In this document: in pieces, positions 25,824 through 38,060 of the stretch
Layout: each line of letters begins with the position of its first letter
Position numbering within the stretch: the stretch's first letter is position 1
Source of the DNA: Trichoplax adhaerens
Taxonomy: Eukaryota > Placozoa > Uniplacotomia > Trichoplacea > Trichoplacidae
Reading direction: 5' to 3'
DNA length: 64,000 nt
Assembly (NCBI RefSeq): GCF_000150275.1
Contig: NW_002060943.1
Span: 7,572,066-7,636,065, forward strand
Translations under genes and position numbers: made by a program
The notes under the pieces: generated by a model
Database searches by the model: none
The model's input: only the letters and a program-made list of their open reading frames with translations
Told to the model about the DNA's origin: nothing

Positions 25824-28800
25824 TTATTTTGAAGCTGAGAACGCGTGCAGATTTCCTAATTTACTCAACCCAGATTTTACATAAGCCATGTGTGCTTCAA
25901 CGTTATCTTCAAATACACTAGTTAATTGAAATAATTAATAAAATAAATTCACTTTTAACAATTAGTCGTCAATAGATTGAGTAAAATTGAATGACGTATT
26001 TTCAATACCTAATATTCTCTTGATGTACACTAGATTTTACTTCTTCTATAGTATTGGTTAACGATTTCACTTCAAGGGAATCAAAATCGGAATCCGCTAA
26101 TGTCTAAATAGAAAACATCTTGTCATCACTAAAATAAGTAGTTCAATATTCTATTTAAATCTTACTTATTTCTTCCTAAAATCACCGACGTTAGCATAAT
26201 TTAACAATAATAACGTGATTACCTTTATATTTAGCAAAATTGAAGTAAGATTGGTAATTAAATCCACCAATTTATCACTTTCAACCATCTTAGAACTATC
26301 GCTTTGAGTATTTAATTCTGAGACGATTTTCGCCGCATCATTTTTGAATGCAGTGGCTGTATTTTCAACAGGGGTCACTGTAGTGTAATCATCCGTCCAT
26401 TCAGGATCCAGCTGCAATAGGAAAGAAAATTTGCATCAACAAATAGGGAATGACATCAAGAATTATAATTATTGCATTAAAGAACACATTCAATATTTAC
26501 TTAAAGAAATAATCTAACTCATAATTAATCAATGATTTAATACAAACTTCTTGATAATATTTTTGAACTTCTTCTAAATTGGAATTCAATATCTACAGCA
26601 TAAAGACTCATTAGGGATGAACAATAATAGCGTATGTAATAAGAAAAAGGTTATAATATTATCAGCCTGAAGCCAACGCGGAAGTACAACATCACAAAAT
26701 TTTTAAATGAGCATTAAAATAAATTCAGACCTTATTCAAATCTTCTAGTTCAACGACAACATTAGCATAATGGCGTTTAAAATCATTACTCATGGGCTGT
26801 TCTTGTGAATTCTGAAATAAAATATAACTCTTAATTCTTATTTCAACAAACCACTACTGCACTTTACGTATAATATAGTTCCTATTAAAAACATACCATT
26901 TTTTCTGCCCGGGTATTCAATTCCTTCAGGCGATACACCATCTTTCTCTTACACTCTAGTAATTTATATAAATCGACCTAAAAGAAATTTAAAAAGTTAC
27001 ATAATCGTTAGCTAGGTCAATATATTGTTTTAGATAAAACAATACGCATTCTTACCACCACTTCTAAAAATTTTTGTGGATATCCTCCAATTTCCCCTAA
27101 ATTAATGAATCATCTTAGTTAGTACAATAATTAACAACTAATTTTACGATGATAATTAGTACATTAATATACATTACTTACCTTCCGGAATCTTAGCATC
27201 TAGTCTTCGAATTCTTCAGGAAGTTATATATATACAATGTAAAGACAACAAAGCATAAACTTTTAATCAAGGTCAACATCAAGGTTGATAACTCGTCTTC
27301 AATAATGCATACCCATGTTGTGATTCATCATAGATTGAACCGCGAGTCTAATAAATAAAAAAATGCTATCGGTAATCTAGAATATCATCATGCATGTAAC
27401 ATTCGAATAATGGTAATATCCTTACTGGTTGTGTAACGTCAGTATTCAAATTTGGTAGGAGTCTAAATAACAAAAAATTTTGTAAAAATTTATTTCAGTA
27501 TTATCATTTTCTTACAGTAGCTGTAAAATGCGGAGTCTGCCTGACTGACCTTGGAGGCGTAACGTTGGAGAACAAAGATGATGAACTCCTAGGTCTTTGC
27601 TTAGCGACTAAGGACGACTTGAATATAGATTCAACAGGTTCTTCGCTCTATAATTATAATTTCCCAATTACAGCAAGTGTCAATTTGATATTGGAGCCTA
27701 AAAATTCTAAACTGTGTAATGTAAACTTCAAATATTTTTATTTGACCCGGTATACTTACTAAAACTTCCGTATCATCAATATAATGCGTACCCAGGCCTA
27801 ACGTTTTCAAATAATAGTCATATTAGTTTACATCGCTTTTAGAACATTTAACCATCACGAACTTGCTTTTACCAGGTCTGTCAAAAGTAATTCTGTAACG
27901 TTTATTAGCTGTATCTACAGCTTCGATCCGTCCAGTGAATAACCCTCGTTGAGGATTTCGTAAGAAAGCTAATCGAATTTTTGAATGAAACAATTAATGA
28001 GCAGAAAGGTAAAATATTAAAATTATATGATAAATTTATAAGTCGATAACGAACCAGTAACACTTGTTCCAACAACCAATAATGGTGGAATTTCTTCTGG
28101 AAGATCTTTAACAAGTTCAAGATCTATTGTCTGCAATATATCAAGTTAAAAGGCTACTAATAAAAATGATGAAACGATAAAACCACTACAATACAGCAGC
28201 GCCACAAAAGCCGTTATATTGTGCATACCTTTTTCTGTTGTAGGGACCTTATTTTTTGCCTCTTATCCTTTAGAACGTTTCTTTCTTCTTCGAAAAATGT
28301 GGCCGAGCATCTAATTTAGCATAAAAATTTTACCTTAACATCCCAGTTGTTAAGATCAGTATAAATTACATGAACTCAATCAAACTTATCATCTTTTACC
28401 TTCTAGGTCTCCCCATTAATCTTCTTAACAATCCCCACTGGAACCTTGTTAATTTTCTTGTCTGCAAAGTTAAATCATGCGTTATATAATAAATATATCA
28501 TCTGTGAGTTACAAATTTTAGAAACCTAACCAAGCGCATACCTTCAATCCTGGAAAAGATTCCTTTAAGCATAATACAAATTCACTATCTCCATCAAAGA
28601 GAGCCCTATCATAAAAATAGGTAATAAAACTTTTATACCGTTGAAAAATGAAAATATTTATTGTATTACTTTAATAATATAAGCAAATCTAGCTAATACA
28701 TTATCTATTGAGAATGTTAAATCGAACTATCAGTAATTAAGAAGAACTACACAAAGCTTACTTATCGATATTAGAATAAAACCATTCGTTGTAACACCAT

Positions 28801-30450
28801 TTATGTGCCTTACTCAGCTTGAGTAAATTTTTCAAACTTTTTCCACATGTCTATAGAACACAAATAGGCATGATGTGAATTTATACATGTCTTGCAAATT
28901 TAAGAAACTTAAATTATTTACTGTCGTATATGTTGTAGTAGTCATTAACTTTTCTATGAGTTTAACTATCAACTATTAGAAATTGAAAGACATATTACCT
29001 GGATAACAGATTTTTTATCAGGCGTTGAATTCACAGACTATTAATAACATAGCAAGTGCATAATTATAAACATATTATATTATTACGTTTGTGTATCTGC
29101 CACAATTTATTCAATTATTTAGTTCGAAACTACCACACTACGCGTATGTGTTTACATTCCTTCTTCATTACTAAAAACTGCCGATCTTTCGTCTATTGCA
29201 GCAGTAGGATTACATAATTGGATTATAGGAATACATGTAGTGTTTGTAATGCTAATCACAAAAATATAGTAGCCATTTAAGCAGCTACCTATCGCCACGT
29301 AATTCAAAGTGCCTATACTATCGTAGACCTTAGCCGATGAATAGATTGGATAATTTATAAAATAATAGTTCAGATAGTTAAGCAACTACATGAATTCGTA
29401 CAAAGTTCACTTATACGAGCAGTAGCTAAAAGTTACTACAATTACACTCAAATCGGATAACATTAACACTGCCCTGAAGAATTATACCATAGATGCATAA
29501 TTAGTCAATTATAACGAAAGTATAGCTAGCTGTTATGCAATCGTTAACAATATAATATACAATTAAGAAGGTATTATTAGAAATATAAATTTTCAAAAAT
29601 GAACAAACCATGTTGACCAACGATCGACGAACCGATCTTCTAAGCTTGCTTTTAGGAGAATTCTGTAATACATGCGCAGTTTATTACTCAAACGGTAATC
29701 AGCTCAAGCGATAAAATAACTAAGAATCTTATAGCAAATGAGAAATAATTTTGTATTTATAGTTAAAGAATAAGTATATACGTTTTCGCTAAACACCATA
29801 GTTACAACATATATCTGAGACAATCCACTTAATGCCGTTAGTAGTCATAAAATAGATTTCTCTCTCAGTGCGTCCAAATAATAACTGGCTAATTTCGCAA
29901 AAGTGATCAGGTATCAAGGACGTAATCTGTATTATCGTACTATTACAGGCTGATGTATTTGTGGTAAAATTTAACTGATGCTTCATTGTACTGTAACTAC
30001 GTTGGTACACTAAATCGATCAAAGTACTGATAATAAATAAACATCCTATAAATTGTTAACGAAGTATCTCGAGCGCGACAATTTGTAGCTTTTCAGGACA
30101 CGAACAATGGCTTGTAACACTTCCATTGACGTATAATAAATAAAGGTTGGATTCAAATATAATAACTGATTTAAATAATTAAAGTAATCTTATTGACTAT
30201 TAACTAACCAATTGTGGATCTAATGCCATTCGTTTTGCTGATGGAGAACCCAAAGAATTCTTCTTTTTAACACTATTTGATAACCCGGTCGTCTAATGGC
30301 ATAGATAATGTGATAAGATAAAATTAGCGTACAGTATAAGTAGACAAAGTAGTTAACAAAATCGAAATATTGATTTCGATATATTTGAGTACCTTGACCG
30401 GTGTTGATATCTGATTAGCTCCATAAGAACTACGACGTCGATCACCTCCT
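25824..30450 (-). CDS. LIN9: LIN9, DREAM/MuvB complex subunit
   Basis: LIN9 is a core MuvB subunit of the DREAM and MMB complexes that switches cell-cycle genes between repression and activation in the nucleus. The C-terminal exon (25917-25824) reads FEDNVEAHMAYVKSGLSKLG then NLHAF before the stop, a LIN9 hallmark. Going upstream, exons carry a helical region (KLVDLITNLTSILLNIK; HYANVVVELEDLNK; CKRKMVYRLKELNTRAEKM), the GEIGGYPQKFLEV segment (about 27060-27110), QRPRSSSSLFSNVTPPR, a Tudor-like region (RGLFTGRIEAVDTANKRYRI), DLPEEIPPLLVVGTSVT, and the DIRP domain. DIRP pieces are FFEEERNVLKDKRQKI, TRKLTRFQWGLLRRLMGRPR, LFDGDSEFVLCLKESFPGLK and KSLKNLLKLSKAHKW with NEWFYSNID (about 28860-28240). 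N-terminal basic exons include SVNSTPDKKSVIQ (about 29020) and RRRSSYGANQISTPVK (about 30440-30390). The start codon was not found; it probably lies at 30450-30700. Confidence 0.92.
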
Positions 30451-31388
30451 AATTAGTAAGATAACAGAATAGAGTATCATAAATTCTGTTCCCCAAAAAA
30501 CAAGTTGTTCAAATAGGATGAAATGTGGTAATAATATGCGGATCTAAATGCAAACGACGAGATGAAACATTATCTTCTAAATTATAAGATGATATACACA
30601 AGTCCTGTACAATGTTTTTATTGGTCGTATCATCGATATTTACTGTAGTAATACGGTTGAGGATAGAAGGCAGTTAAGATATCGCCAATAACTAAGAGCT
30701 GCCATGTTGACATTCAATGGAATATACTGAAACATCCACTGTCAGCTGAAGTACTACAGTTCGTGAATCCGCTTAATCAAATGTGATTGATTGAGAGGAT
30801 TGCGTACTCGTACTGAGTATCATCTACACAAGATGCATCACGAAGGTCATATTAACGTCATGATGATATTTAAACGATGTCCGCGTTTTACAACACTGGT
30901 ATCAAGTCATACCGTTCTGGTCAAACCTACTAACATTTTTCATAATATAATTCTATAGTACAAATAGCTCTGTCTACCCGATTTTAAGATTTGTCTATCT
31001 TCAGTAGAGTACCACATTTACAATTACAGTCTCATACTAAACTAAAATTTGCCACCTTATCGCCTTAAAGAGATAACATTCCTTTTTAACGTCGTCTATC
31101 CTGTTATATTTCATAGTTACAATGTAGATTATAATAATTAATTATGGACACCAAAAAGTTGTAAGCCAACACACCTTAACCATTTCAATTCAGCCAATGT
31201 ATAACATATATAGACATGTTTATATGACACGATGACGAATCCCGTGGATTACAGTTCTCGTAGTTATTAACAAATATAAACTCCTCTCTATATCGATGAA
31301 AGTTTACTTTTGTAATTTAATGAGCTAGAAATATTACTACATTACTAGTTGAATACCCATCACTCTTCAATACAGTATCATAGTAAGG

Positions 31389-31608
31389 GTCTAGGACAAT
31401 TTGACGCGGATAATTTACCGCTGTACAATGTACTGTAGTATAGAATGAAAACAATATCAATATAAATTTGATATTACGAGGATGAATTGAATACTTTGCA
31501 GTATTCAATTAATCTAATGCAGTAAAGTGTCTGTTTTGATATTACGAGGATGGATTTAATATTATGCAGCGTTCAATCCTATACAGCGTAAAATTATCCG
31601 GTTTCGTA
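31389..31608 (+). repeat. Dispersed repeat family, copy 1
   Basis: This ~220-bp stretch starts GTCTAGGACAATTT and contains two related sub-blocks with GATATTACGAGGATG and CAGCGTTCAATCCTATACAG. A diverged copy in the same orientation lies at 59553-59792. It has no coding capacity. Terminal structure and target duplication were not evident. Confidence 0.75.
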
Positions 31609-31984
31609 TAGTAAAGTAGACGGATATGCCACGTAATCGCGTATTAAAATGTAATGTATAAAAAATGATGATCAAGTGGCGTTATCTTACCATAGCGTGT
31701 ACAGTATTCCAGAAAATTTATTCTACAAGATGTATCGCACATTACAGTTTAGAGATATTAAATATTAATTATTATTCCATTAAACAAAATATCTTTCAAA
31801 TTGGAACATGACCATGTATCTAATCGTTTAAATTATTATCGTACTTTAAAATTATTTGGCATACGATATCTGACATCGGTGTGTTAACCCAATAAAACTG
31901 ATAAAGAGATATGAATTGCATAAAGCAAAAATTCTGCAATTTATTACTACAGTATGCGAATACAGTACTACGCGTTTCAGCATC

Positions 31985-32130
31985 TAAACGACTGCATCCA
32001 CAAGTCTGTGACGATAACTATAGTAACTGACGATTGCATTCTGAGTAAAATTTGTAGAATTATGTATCCGCTCTAGTATTCTACTCCACAAGTCTGCATT
32101 GGTTACTGTAGTGACTGATGATTGGATTAG
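31985..32130 (+). repeat. Local imperfect direct duplication
   Basis: CCACAAGTCTG followed about 15 bases later by TAGTAACTGACGATTG is repeated as CCACAAGTCTG and TAGTGACTGATGATTG. The two copies are about 100 bases apart. Confidence 0.55.
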
Positions 32131-32639
32131 AATATTTGAATACCCTTGTAACCATGTCGATCTGTGTTTCATATTAAGATGATATTTTTCATCGTGGAAA
32201 AGGCCTACTACGCGTATACAATGCTGTAATCAAAACTAATGCTTAGTAATTGAAGTATAGTAAGGATTTTAATTCGCTTTTTCTGCATGTTTAAATCCTT
32301 TAAATTAATCTACCTATGCACTGTAGTGAAAGAATAGTAGTGCATATTTATTCATTATAAAATCCCTATCCAATACTTGCACCCAGTCATCCTATTATAC
32401 TCGTATAGTATTGACACGAATTGAAAAAGGTAAGCATGATTACATCTATGATACAGGATGCTATAAAACATTCGCTTTCACATCTTATAGCATTAATTAA
32501 ATGCTATCATGAAAACCCTATGTGATACGAATCAGGGTTTCATCTTGACTGATGGACTGGCATTGCAGCATTTGACATACCTACAGAGCAGAGTACAAGT
32601 TAAGTCTAGACGAATCAATAAAAAATTCTAGTGTGTACA

Positions 32640-33250
32640 GAACTGAACTTTGTTATAACGATATTTGTTGACTGTTGATTTGCCCATCGAAAACACTGAG
32701 TGACCTGATGCCATCTTGACATCGAGTAGGACGACTAAAGCATAGAGTGTAAAATGTTAACGTGATTTTTTTTAGCACCCCTTTCAATTTGGCCTCCATC
32801 ATCGATATAGCCGTGTTTTACATATCGACGACTAGAGCCTAGCGGAATGAATATGGAATTGAGTGCATACAGACTATGGGGTGTTGTTGACTAGCACATC
32901 GCAGATGATGACCGAGCGATCTGATGCTATCTTGACATAGAAGAATCAAAGTAAGGCGATTGATCCTCGAGCGTCAAAATGTGAGAGTAATTTTAATACC
33001 CTTTTTTGATGATACCTCTATGAGTAATATACAGGGATAGAACAGAACAAATTTGCCCAAATTTTATTTTCGGAGCTAAAACAGTATGTAATACAATAGG
33101 TAACGCTGCCTGTTGATGAGGGCATGGACGAGCCTACTGTACCTGATGCCATCGTACAGAGAGCAAGACGATTGATCATCGAGCGTAACTTGGACGAGTG
33201 ATTCTTTAACACCCCACTGGATTTCATACCATGCAAATTTTGACAAGTGC
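32640..33250 (+). repeat. Diverged tandem repeat, about three units of ~220 bp
   Basis: Three blocks share the order: a GACTGTTGAT- or CTGTTGATGAG-like word, CTGATGC(C/T)ATC, CGAGCGTAA- or GAGCGTCAAAATG-like words, and a TTTAACACCCC- or TTTAGCACCCC-like word. Similarity is partial, so the limits are approximate. Confidence 0.45.
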
Positions 33251-34520
33251 AGAAAACGATCATGGACATTTGCTAAAGATGCTATCCACAATATTGATAC
33301 TGATCGTTGCCGGTATAACGCTTTCGATGTTTACAACTTCCAACTCGACCCTCATGTTTGTGACAACAAAATAGTATTTAGGAAAGTCAAAGTCAAGCAC
33401 ATTATGTGATCGGCTAGTGATTTATCCTTCATGACATGTTGCTCTACTCCATTGGAAATTATTTTTTTGTTAGACTAGACGATATTGCTATCGTAAACCA
33501 TGCGAAAAATGGACTGAAGAGATTGTAAAAGGACGAAATGACGTGGAGTGGAAGAATCGCTAGTGGTCCACTTTTACTTTACTTCACAGGTATGTACTGG
33601 AGTAGAGTACTACCATGGTTTCTCTACTCTACAGTAGAGTAGAGACTAGACGATGTTGTATTGGATGTGAAAGAAGACGGTTTGTGTCCAGTTCGTCCCG
33701 AAACGAGGATATCACACCAAACTTGACTGAATACAGTAGCATGGGTACAGTATGAAACGATTTGGTCAAATGTACAACCCCTTGGCGTTCAAAAATGGGA
33801 GCAAATGGTCTTCCTTCAACTCGTCGCAATGGTACATTATGAGAAGTAGGAAAAACATGGGGAAAAAAAATAGCAAAAGGATTCCATGTTTATCAGCTAG
33901 GGAAGTTTGTACATCCATTGAAATAGTTTCAATGGTGTTGTTGCCCAGTCAATCGATACAACTTTTTCATCGCCATCAACATGCAATTTTGTACAGTGTA
34001 GGATTAGTGAAGGAATCGACATTGTAGCACAATCAGTCTAATGATTTGCTGCAAAAATAGTATTGAAAAAAAAAGAAGCCAGGATTTGTCATGTGCCACT
34101 ACCATGATGATCCAATAAGGGCTGAGGTCATAAGTCGATGGAATGGCTAACTGAAGATATTTATTGATCCATCCATGTCCATACTAACGGATAGAAAAGT
34201 AACGTACCTGATTTGTGTATGTTTAAAAGGATCTCCGCCGTTGAATCTATATTGAGATCGTTGAAAGAAAAAGCATTTAGTCGTCCTTTCTATAACTCCA
34301 TCAAGGCTAAAATTGATTGATAAGTTTACTTAGATAGTGTTAGTTGATTTGAGAATGATTTTATGCTAATACTAGTTGATCGATAAAGTACAAGGTGAAA
34401 AATTTACCATCCAATTCTGACACTCCGTTCATTCTCGCATAACCCCGCGCGAAAAATTTGAAAGACTTGTGACTGTATTACTGGAGTAGTAGTATAGTAG
34501 CGATTCAAATACTTCTACCT

Positions 34521-34552
34521 ACAGTTTTAGTACGCTACCGTACTAAAACTGT
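34521..34552. repeat. Perfect inverted repeat, 14-bp arms with 4-base loop
   Basis: ACAGTTTTAGTACG, the loop CTAC, and CGTACTAAAACTGT form a perfect hairpin. It sits 200 bp left of the larger hairpin array and contains the GTAC word that recurs through this region. Confidence 0.85.
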
Positions 34553-34745
34553 GGCAAAAGGGGAAGGACGGCCCAAATGATGGCATGCCTGGTGCGCCTG
34601 CACGCCAACTAACGCGTACCGTACATAGCGACACCCGCAATGGCAAACGACCCTTTATACTGTAGTATCAGGAGTCACTAGTGAGTCAGACCCATAGGCT
34701 AGTGACGCCTAGTACCGTCACGCTACTGCATTGGACTTGGTGAGT

Positions 34746-35812
34746 GTACACTAGGCCCAGGCATAATAACCCCGGTTACTCAGATACTCCGCGTCAATAG
34801 CTAAAACGATGAGATACATTATTCTACGAGTCTTTACGCTGAGCATCAGAGTCATCGGGGTTAATATGGCTGTACACTGCCATACTAACCCCGATTACTC
34901 AGATACTCAGCGTCAATAGCTAAAACGATGCAATACATTATTCTACGAGTCTTTACGCTGAGTATCAGAGTAATCGGGGTTATAATATTAAGGCTGGGCC
35001 TACTGTACACTGCCATACTAACCCCAATGACTCAGATACTCCGCGTCAATAGCTAAAACGATGAGATACATTATTCTACGAGTCTTTACGCTGAGCATCA
35101 GAGTCATCGGGGTTAATATGGCTGTACACTGCCATACTAACCCCGATTACTCAGATACTCCGCGTCAATAGCTAAAACGATGAGATACATTATTCTACGA
35201 GTCTTTACGCTGAGCATCAGAGTCATCGGGGTTAATATGGCTGTACACTGCCATACTAACCCCGATTACTCAGATACTCAGCGTCAATAGCTTAAACGAT
35301 GAGATACATCATTCTACGAGTCTTTACGCTGAGCATGCTACTGTACACTGCCATAATAACCCCGATTACTCAGATACTCTGCGTCAATAGCTTAAACGAT
35401 GAGATACATCATTCTACGAGTCTTTACGCTGAGCATGCTACTGTACACTGCCATAATAACCCCGATTACTCAGATACTCTGCGTCAATAGCTTAAACGAT
35501 GAGATACATCATTCTACGAGTCTTTACGCTGAGCATGCTACTGTACACTGCCATAATAACCCCGATTACTCAGATACTCTGCGTCAATAGCTTAAACGAT
35601 GAGATACATTATTCTACGAGTCTTTACGCTGAGTATGCTGCGCAATCGGGGTTATAATATTAAGGCTGGGCCTACTGTCCACTGCCATAATAACCCCAAT
35701 GACTCAGATACTCAGCGTCAATAGCTTAAACGATGAGATACTTTATTGTAGGAGTCTTTACGCTGAGTATCTGAGTAATCGAGGTTATAATATTATGGCT
35801 GGGCACACTCAA
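34746..35812 (+). repeat. Tandem array of about nine hairpin-forming units, bounded by inverted repeats (MITE-derived satellite)
   Basis: About nine units of roughly 100-135 bp follow one another. Each begins near AACCCCGATTACTCAGATAC, then CTCAGCGTCAATAGC, and carries AAACGATGAGATACAT and CTACGAGTCTTTACGCTGAG. In the long units the end, ACGCTGAGTATCAGAGTAA followed by TCGGGGTTAT, is the reverse complement of the start, so each unit can fold. Units 5-7 lost the outer right arm and repeat every 100 bp almost exactly, giving two identical 63-codon frames at 35299 and 35399 that I do not consider genes. The array's left flank (TGTACACTAGGCCCAGGCAT) is an inverted match to its linker (AAGGCTGGGCCTACTGTACA), so the whole array looks like one terminal-inverted-repeat element that amplified internally. 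Confidence 0.9.
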
Positions 35813-35825
35813 GTGTACAGTGTAC

Positions 35826-35877
35826 TCGATCGCCAAGGCTTTGCTTAGTATACACTAAGCAAAGCCTTGGCGATCGA
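35826..35877. repeat. Perfect palindrome, 24-bp arms with 4-base loop
   Basis: The left arm (35826-35849, beginning TCGATCGCCAAGG) and right arm (35854-35877) are exact reverse complements separated by ATAC. It is immediately right of the hairpin array. No coding or known regulatory assignment. Confidence 0.92.
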
Positions 35878-37326
35878 TTCTGCTACTGTAGCGTCAAGAA
35901 TGAATCGTCAGCACTAGGCGAATACCCAAAACACCAATAGATTATAAAGATAATCATGGAGAATTCTTTATTTAAAATGGACGTCCATGTTGCAGCAACG
36001 ACTCATGACTGTAAATCACCGCAGTAGCTTTAATTGAAAACTTTCAAACGTTGAGGAAATCATGATCGTCATCCACGATGAACGCGATGACAGTGGAGTA
36101 TCACAGCATTCATCCAAGTCTCTCTTGAAATCTCTGGATAGCTAGCATGACATGGATTAGTTGGAACCCTTTCAATGGCATAACTCTCTCATAGCCATAG
36201 CGAGTATCAAATTGATACTATAGTAGGCTTAGCAGCAGGAAAAGGATTGGTGGAGACTTTTGAACAACGTATCGTACTATGGTACGATTGCAGCAACATG
36301 TACACATTGTACACGGTAGTTGAAATGTTCTGCACGATTTCAATACACAACAAATAACATACGTTCAAAGCTGGCTCAGAATTTCTTGTATGCCCCCATT
36401 CTTGTCATTAATTGAATCACAACAATAGATTACCATGATACCGTAGTATACAGTACAGCTTTTGCAGCCAAGGGCACAGCTCATTCTGCTGCAGTTCTAC
36501 TTTGCTCCCACACAATCAAAGTACAGTACTTTGTGCGTCGTGTTGTCTTTATGATTGATATGAGACTAAATCCCATACCGGCCGTACGTAAGATTGCAAA
36601 TTGGGAAAGTAACTGGCCGCCATTGATTCACATTGGCATCATCCAATTTGTTAACTGCGGCCAATACAACACAACACTGGGCATCGTATAGTCCACGCAT
36701 AGTATTGCACAGTTCAATGTTCAATGCTAAATGCTAATGGCCGCCAATTTACTAAGACGAGTAATTATGCAAAGACAATGTGATTTCAGGAAGCAAAACG
36801 GATTTGTAAATAAACAACCAGTTCGTCTACTGGATTTACGATGCAGTAGAGTAAAGAGAGTACAGTACAGTGAGGTGAGGGGACGCCTACAGACAAAATT
36901 TCACCCCAAAAGCCAAAATGTCGATTGACAGTGTCCAATGCTCGTCTATACCGAACCTTTTGGTAACCTTGAGGTAACTTTAAGCCCGTACGTGCAGAGC
37001 ATTGATAATCATGAAAATAAGAATACTGTACGCATACAGTATACCTCCAATGGCGGTGAACTTCTACAGTATTGTGTGTACGGGGGACATCCATGTTTAT
37101 ATGAAAGCATTGCATCTCTACAGTATAGACAAGATACAAGCCCATACAACTAGAAACATGTGTCCACTGTTGTTGACTACCCCAACTATTTCAAGATTGC
37201 CGGGGGCCAATATACCGTAAGTAGAGAGCATAAAATGAACTCACGCAAACTGTTGAAAGTAAAACTGAACATTTCCTCCAAAGGTGAAGTTAACAATCTG
37301 AAATCACTTCATGTCAATTTTGGATG
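35878..37326. other. Noncoding region between the palindrome and the GTACAG-rich block
   Basis: Several overlapping short open frames occur on both strands at 36731-37220, but none resembles a family or has supported splice sites. GTACAGTA words increase toward the right. Nothing else is recognised. Confidence 0.45.
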
Positions 37327-38060
37327 ATCTACAGACAGTACTGTATACAGTATAAAACGCTGTACAGTACAGTATACTGTGTACAGTAGAGTACAATATA
37401 CTGTATACTGTACAGTACTGTATGTATATTTAGCTTAGTTCTTAGTTATTGTTTGCTAAATGTAGTAATTATTTATGTACAGTATTGCCTATCAGCAGAC
37501 ATTCATTTATTCTTATTTATAGTGTACTCAGTATACTGTACTGTATAAAAAAGAAAGAAACGAGACAGTAAACGGTCGTTGATAATACAGTACAGTTTAG
37601 TACTAAGAATTAGCAGGCTGATTATCATCATTTTAATTAGCATCATGATTACAACCCTTTTACAAACCCAATTGTCACCCCCTGCGTACAGTACTGTAGA
37701 GTCCAGTAGAGTACAGTACAAACCAAACTGGCTACAGTACATACTGTACTTTCAGGGGGTGACAATTGGGTTTGTACAGTACAAAGCCAATTGTCACCCC
37801 CTGCGTCCAGTAGAGTACAGTACAAACCAAACTCGCTACAGTACAGTACAGTACATACAGTACAGTACCCCCTGCTTCCAGTACTGTACTGTACTGTACA
37901 GTAGAGTACAGTACAGTACAAACCAAACTCGCTACAGTACAGTACATACTTTCAGGGGGTGACAATTGGGTTTGTAAAGACTTTTTGTACAGTACACTAC
38001 AGTACAGTACTGTACATACAGTGTACTGTACACTGTACAGTACTGTGTACTGTCCATTCT
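37327..38060. repeat. GTACAG / TACAG pentamer-rich, strongly self-complementary block
   Basis: The block is dominated by GTACAGTAC, GTACTGTAC and TATACTGTATAC words. Short runs of the pentamer TACAG occur (for example near 37836-37866), and its reverse complement CTGTA alternates with it. Because GTAC is palindromic, the block can fold in many registers. Same-style words recur at 38461-38700 and 55324-55432. Overlapping open frames here are low-complexity artefacts. Confidence 0.85.
37659..37978. mobile_element. Short nonautonomous inverted-repeat element with internal repeats
   Basis: The left end (37659-37684, TTTACAAACCCAATTGTCAC then CCCCTG) is the exact reverse complement of the right end (37953-37978). 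Internal partial copies of the end occur near 37753-37775 and 37782-37804, and a fragment ACCCCCTGC near 37868. The inside is repeated modules of AACCAAACTCGCTACAGTAC. It has no transposase, so it is MITE-like. I could not define a target-site duplication. Confidence 0.75.

Larger units (their letters stand above)
30451..34745. other. Gene-poor region upstream of LIN9
   Basis: A minus-strand open segment near 30630-30530 (NIVQDLCISSYNLEDNVSS) could be an additional LIN9 5' exon but has no clean donor. Beyond it I find no gene I can support. The stretch contains a copy of a dispersed repeat (31389-31608), a small local duplication (31985-32130), diverged ~220-bp repeats (32640-33250) and a perfect inverted repeat at 34521-34552. 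The 91-codon plus frame at 33752-34027 matches nothing known. Confidence 0.5.

Noticed and set aside
27565..27762. Plus-strand 65-codon frame
   Set aside because: It is antisense to a LIN9 exon (QRPRSSSSLFSNVTPPR region) on the minus strand.
35299..35590. Two identical 63-codon frames
   Set aside because: They are produced by the 100-bp periodic repeat unit in the hairpin array and have no independent coding support.
34746..35812. CRISPR-like array
   Set aside because: The units are contiguous repeats with internal symmetry, not short repeats with unique spacers, and the genome is eukaryotic.
37503..37965. Overlapping frames of 77-127 codons rich in Tyr, Cys, Val and Thr
   Set aside because: They are translations of GTACAG/CTGTAC repeats; composition is dictated by the repeat.
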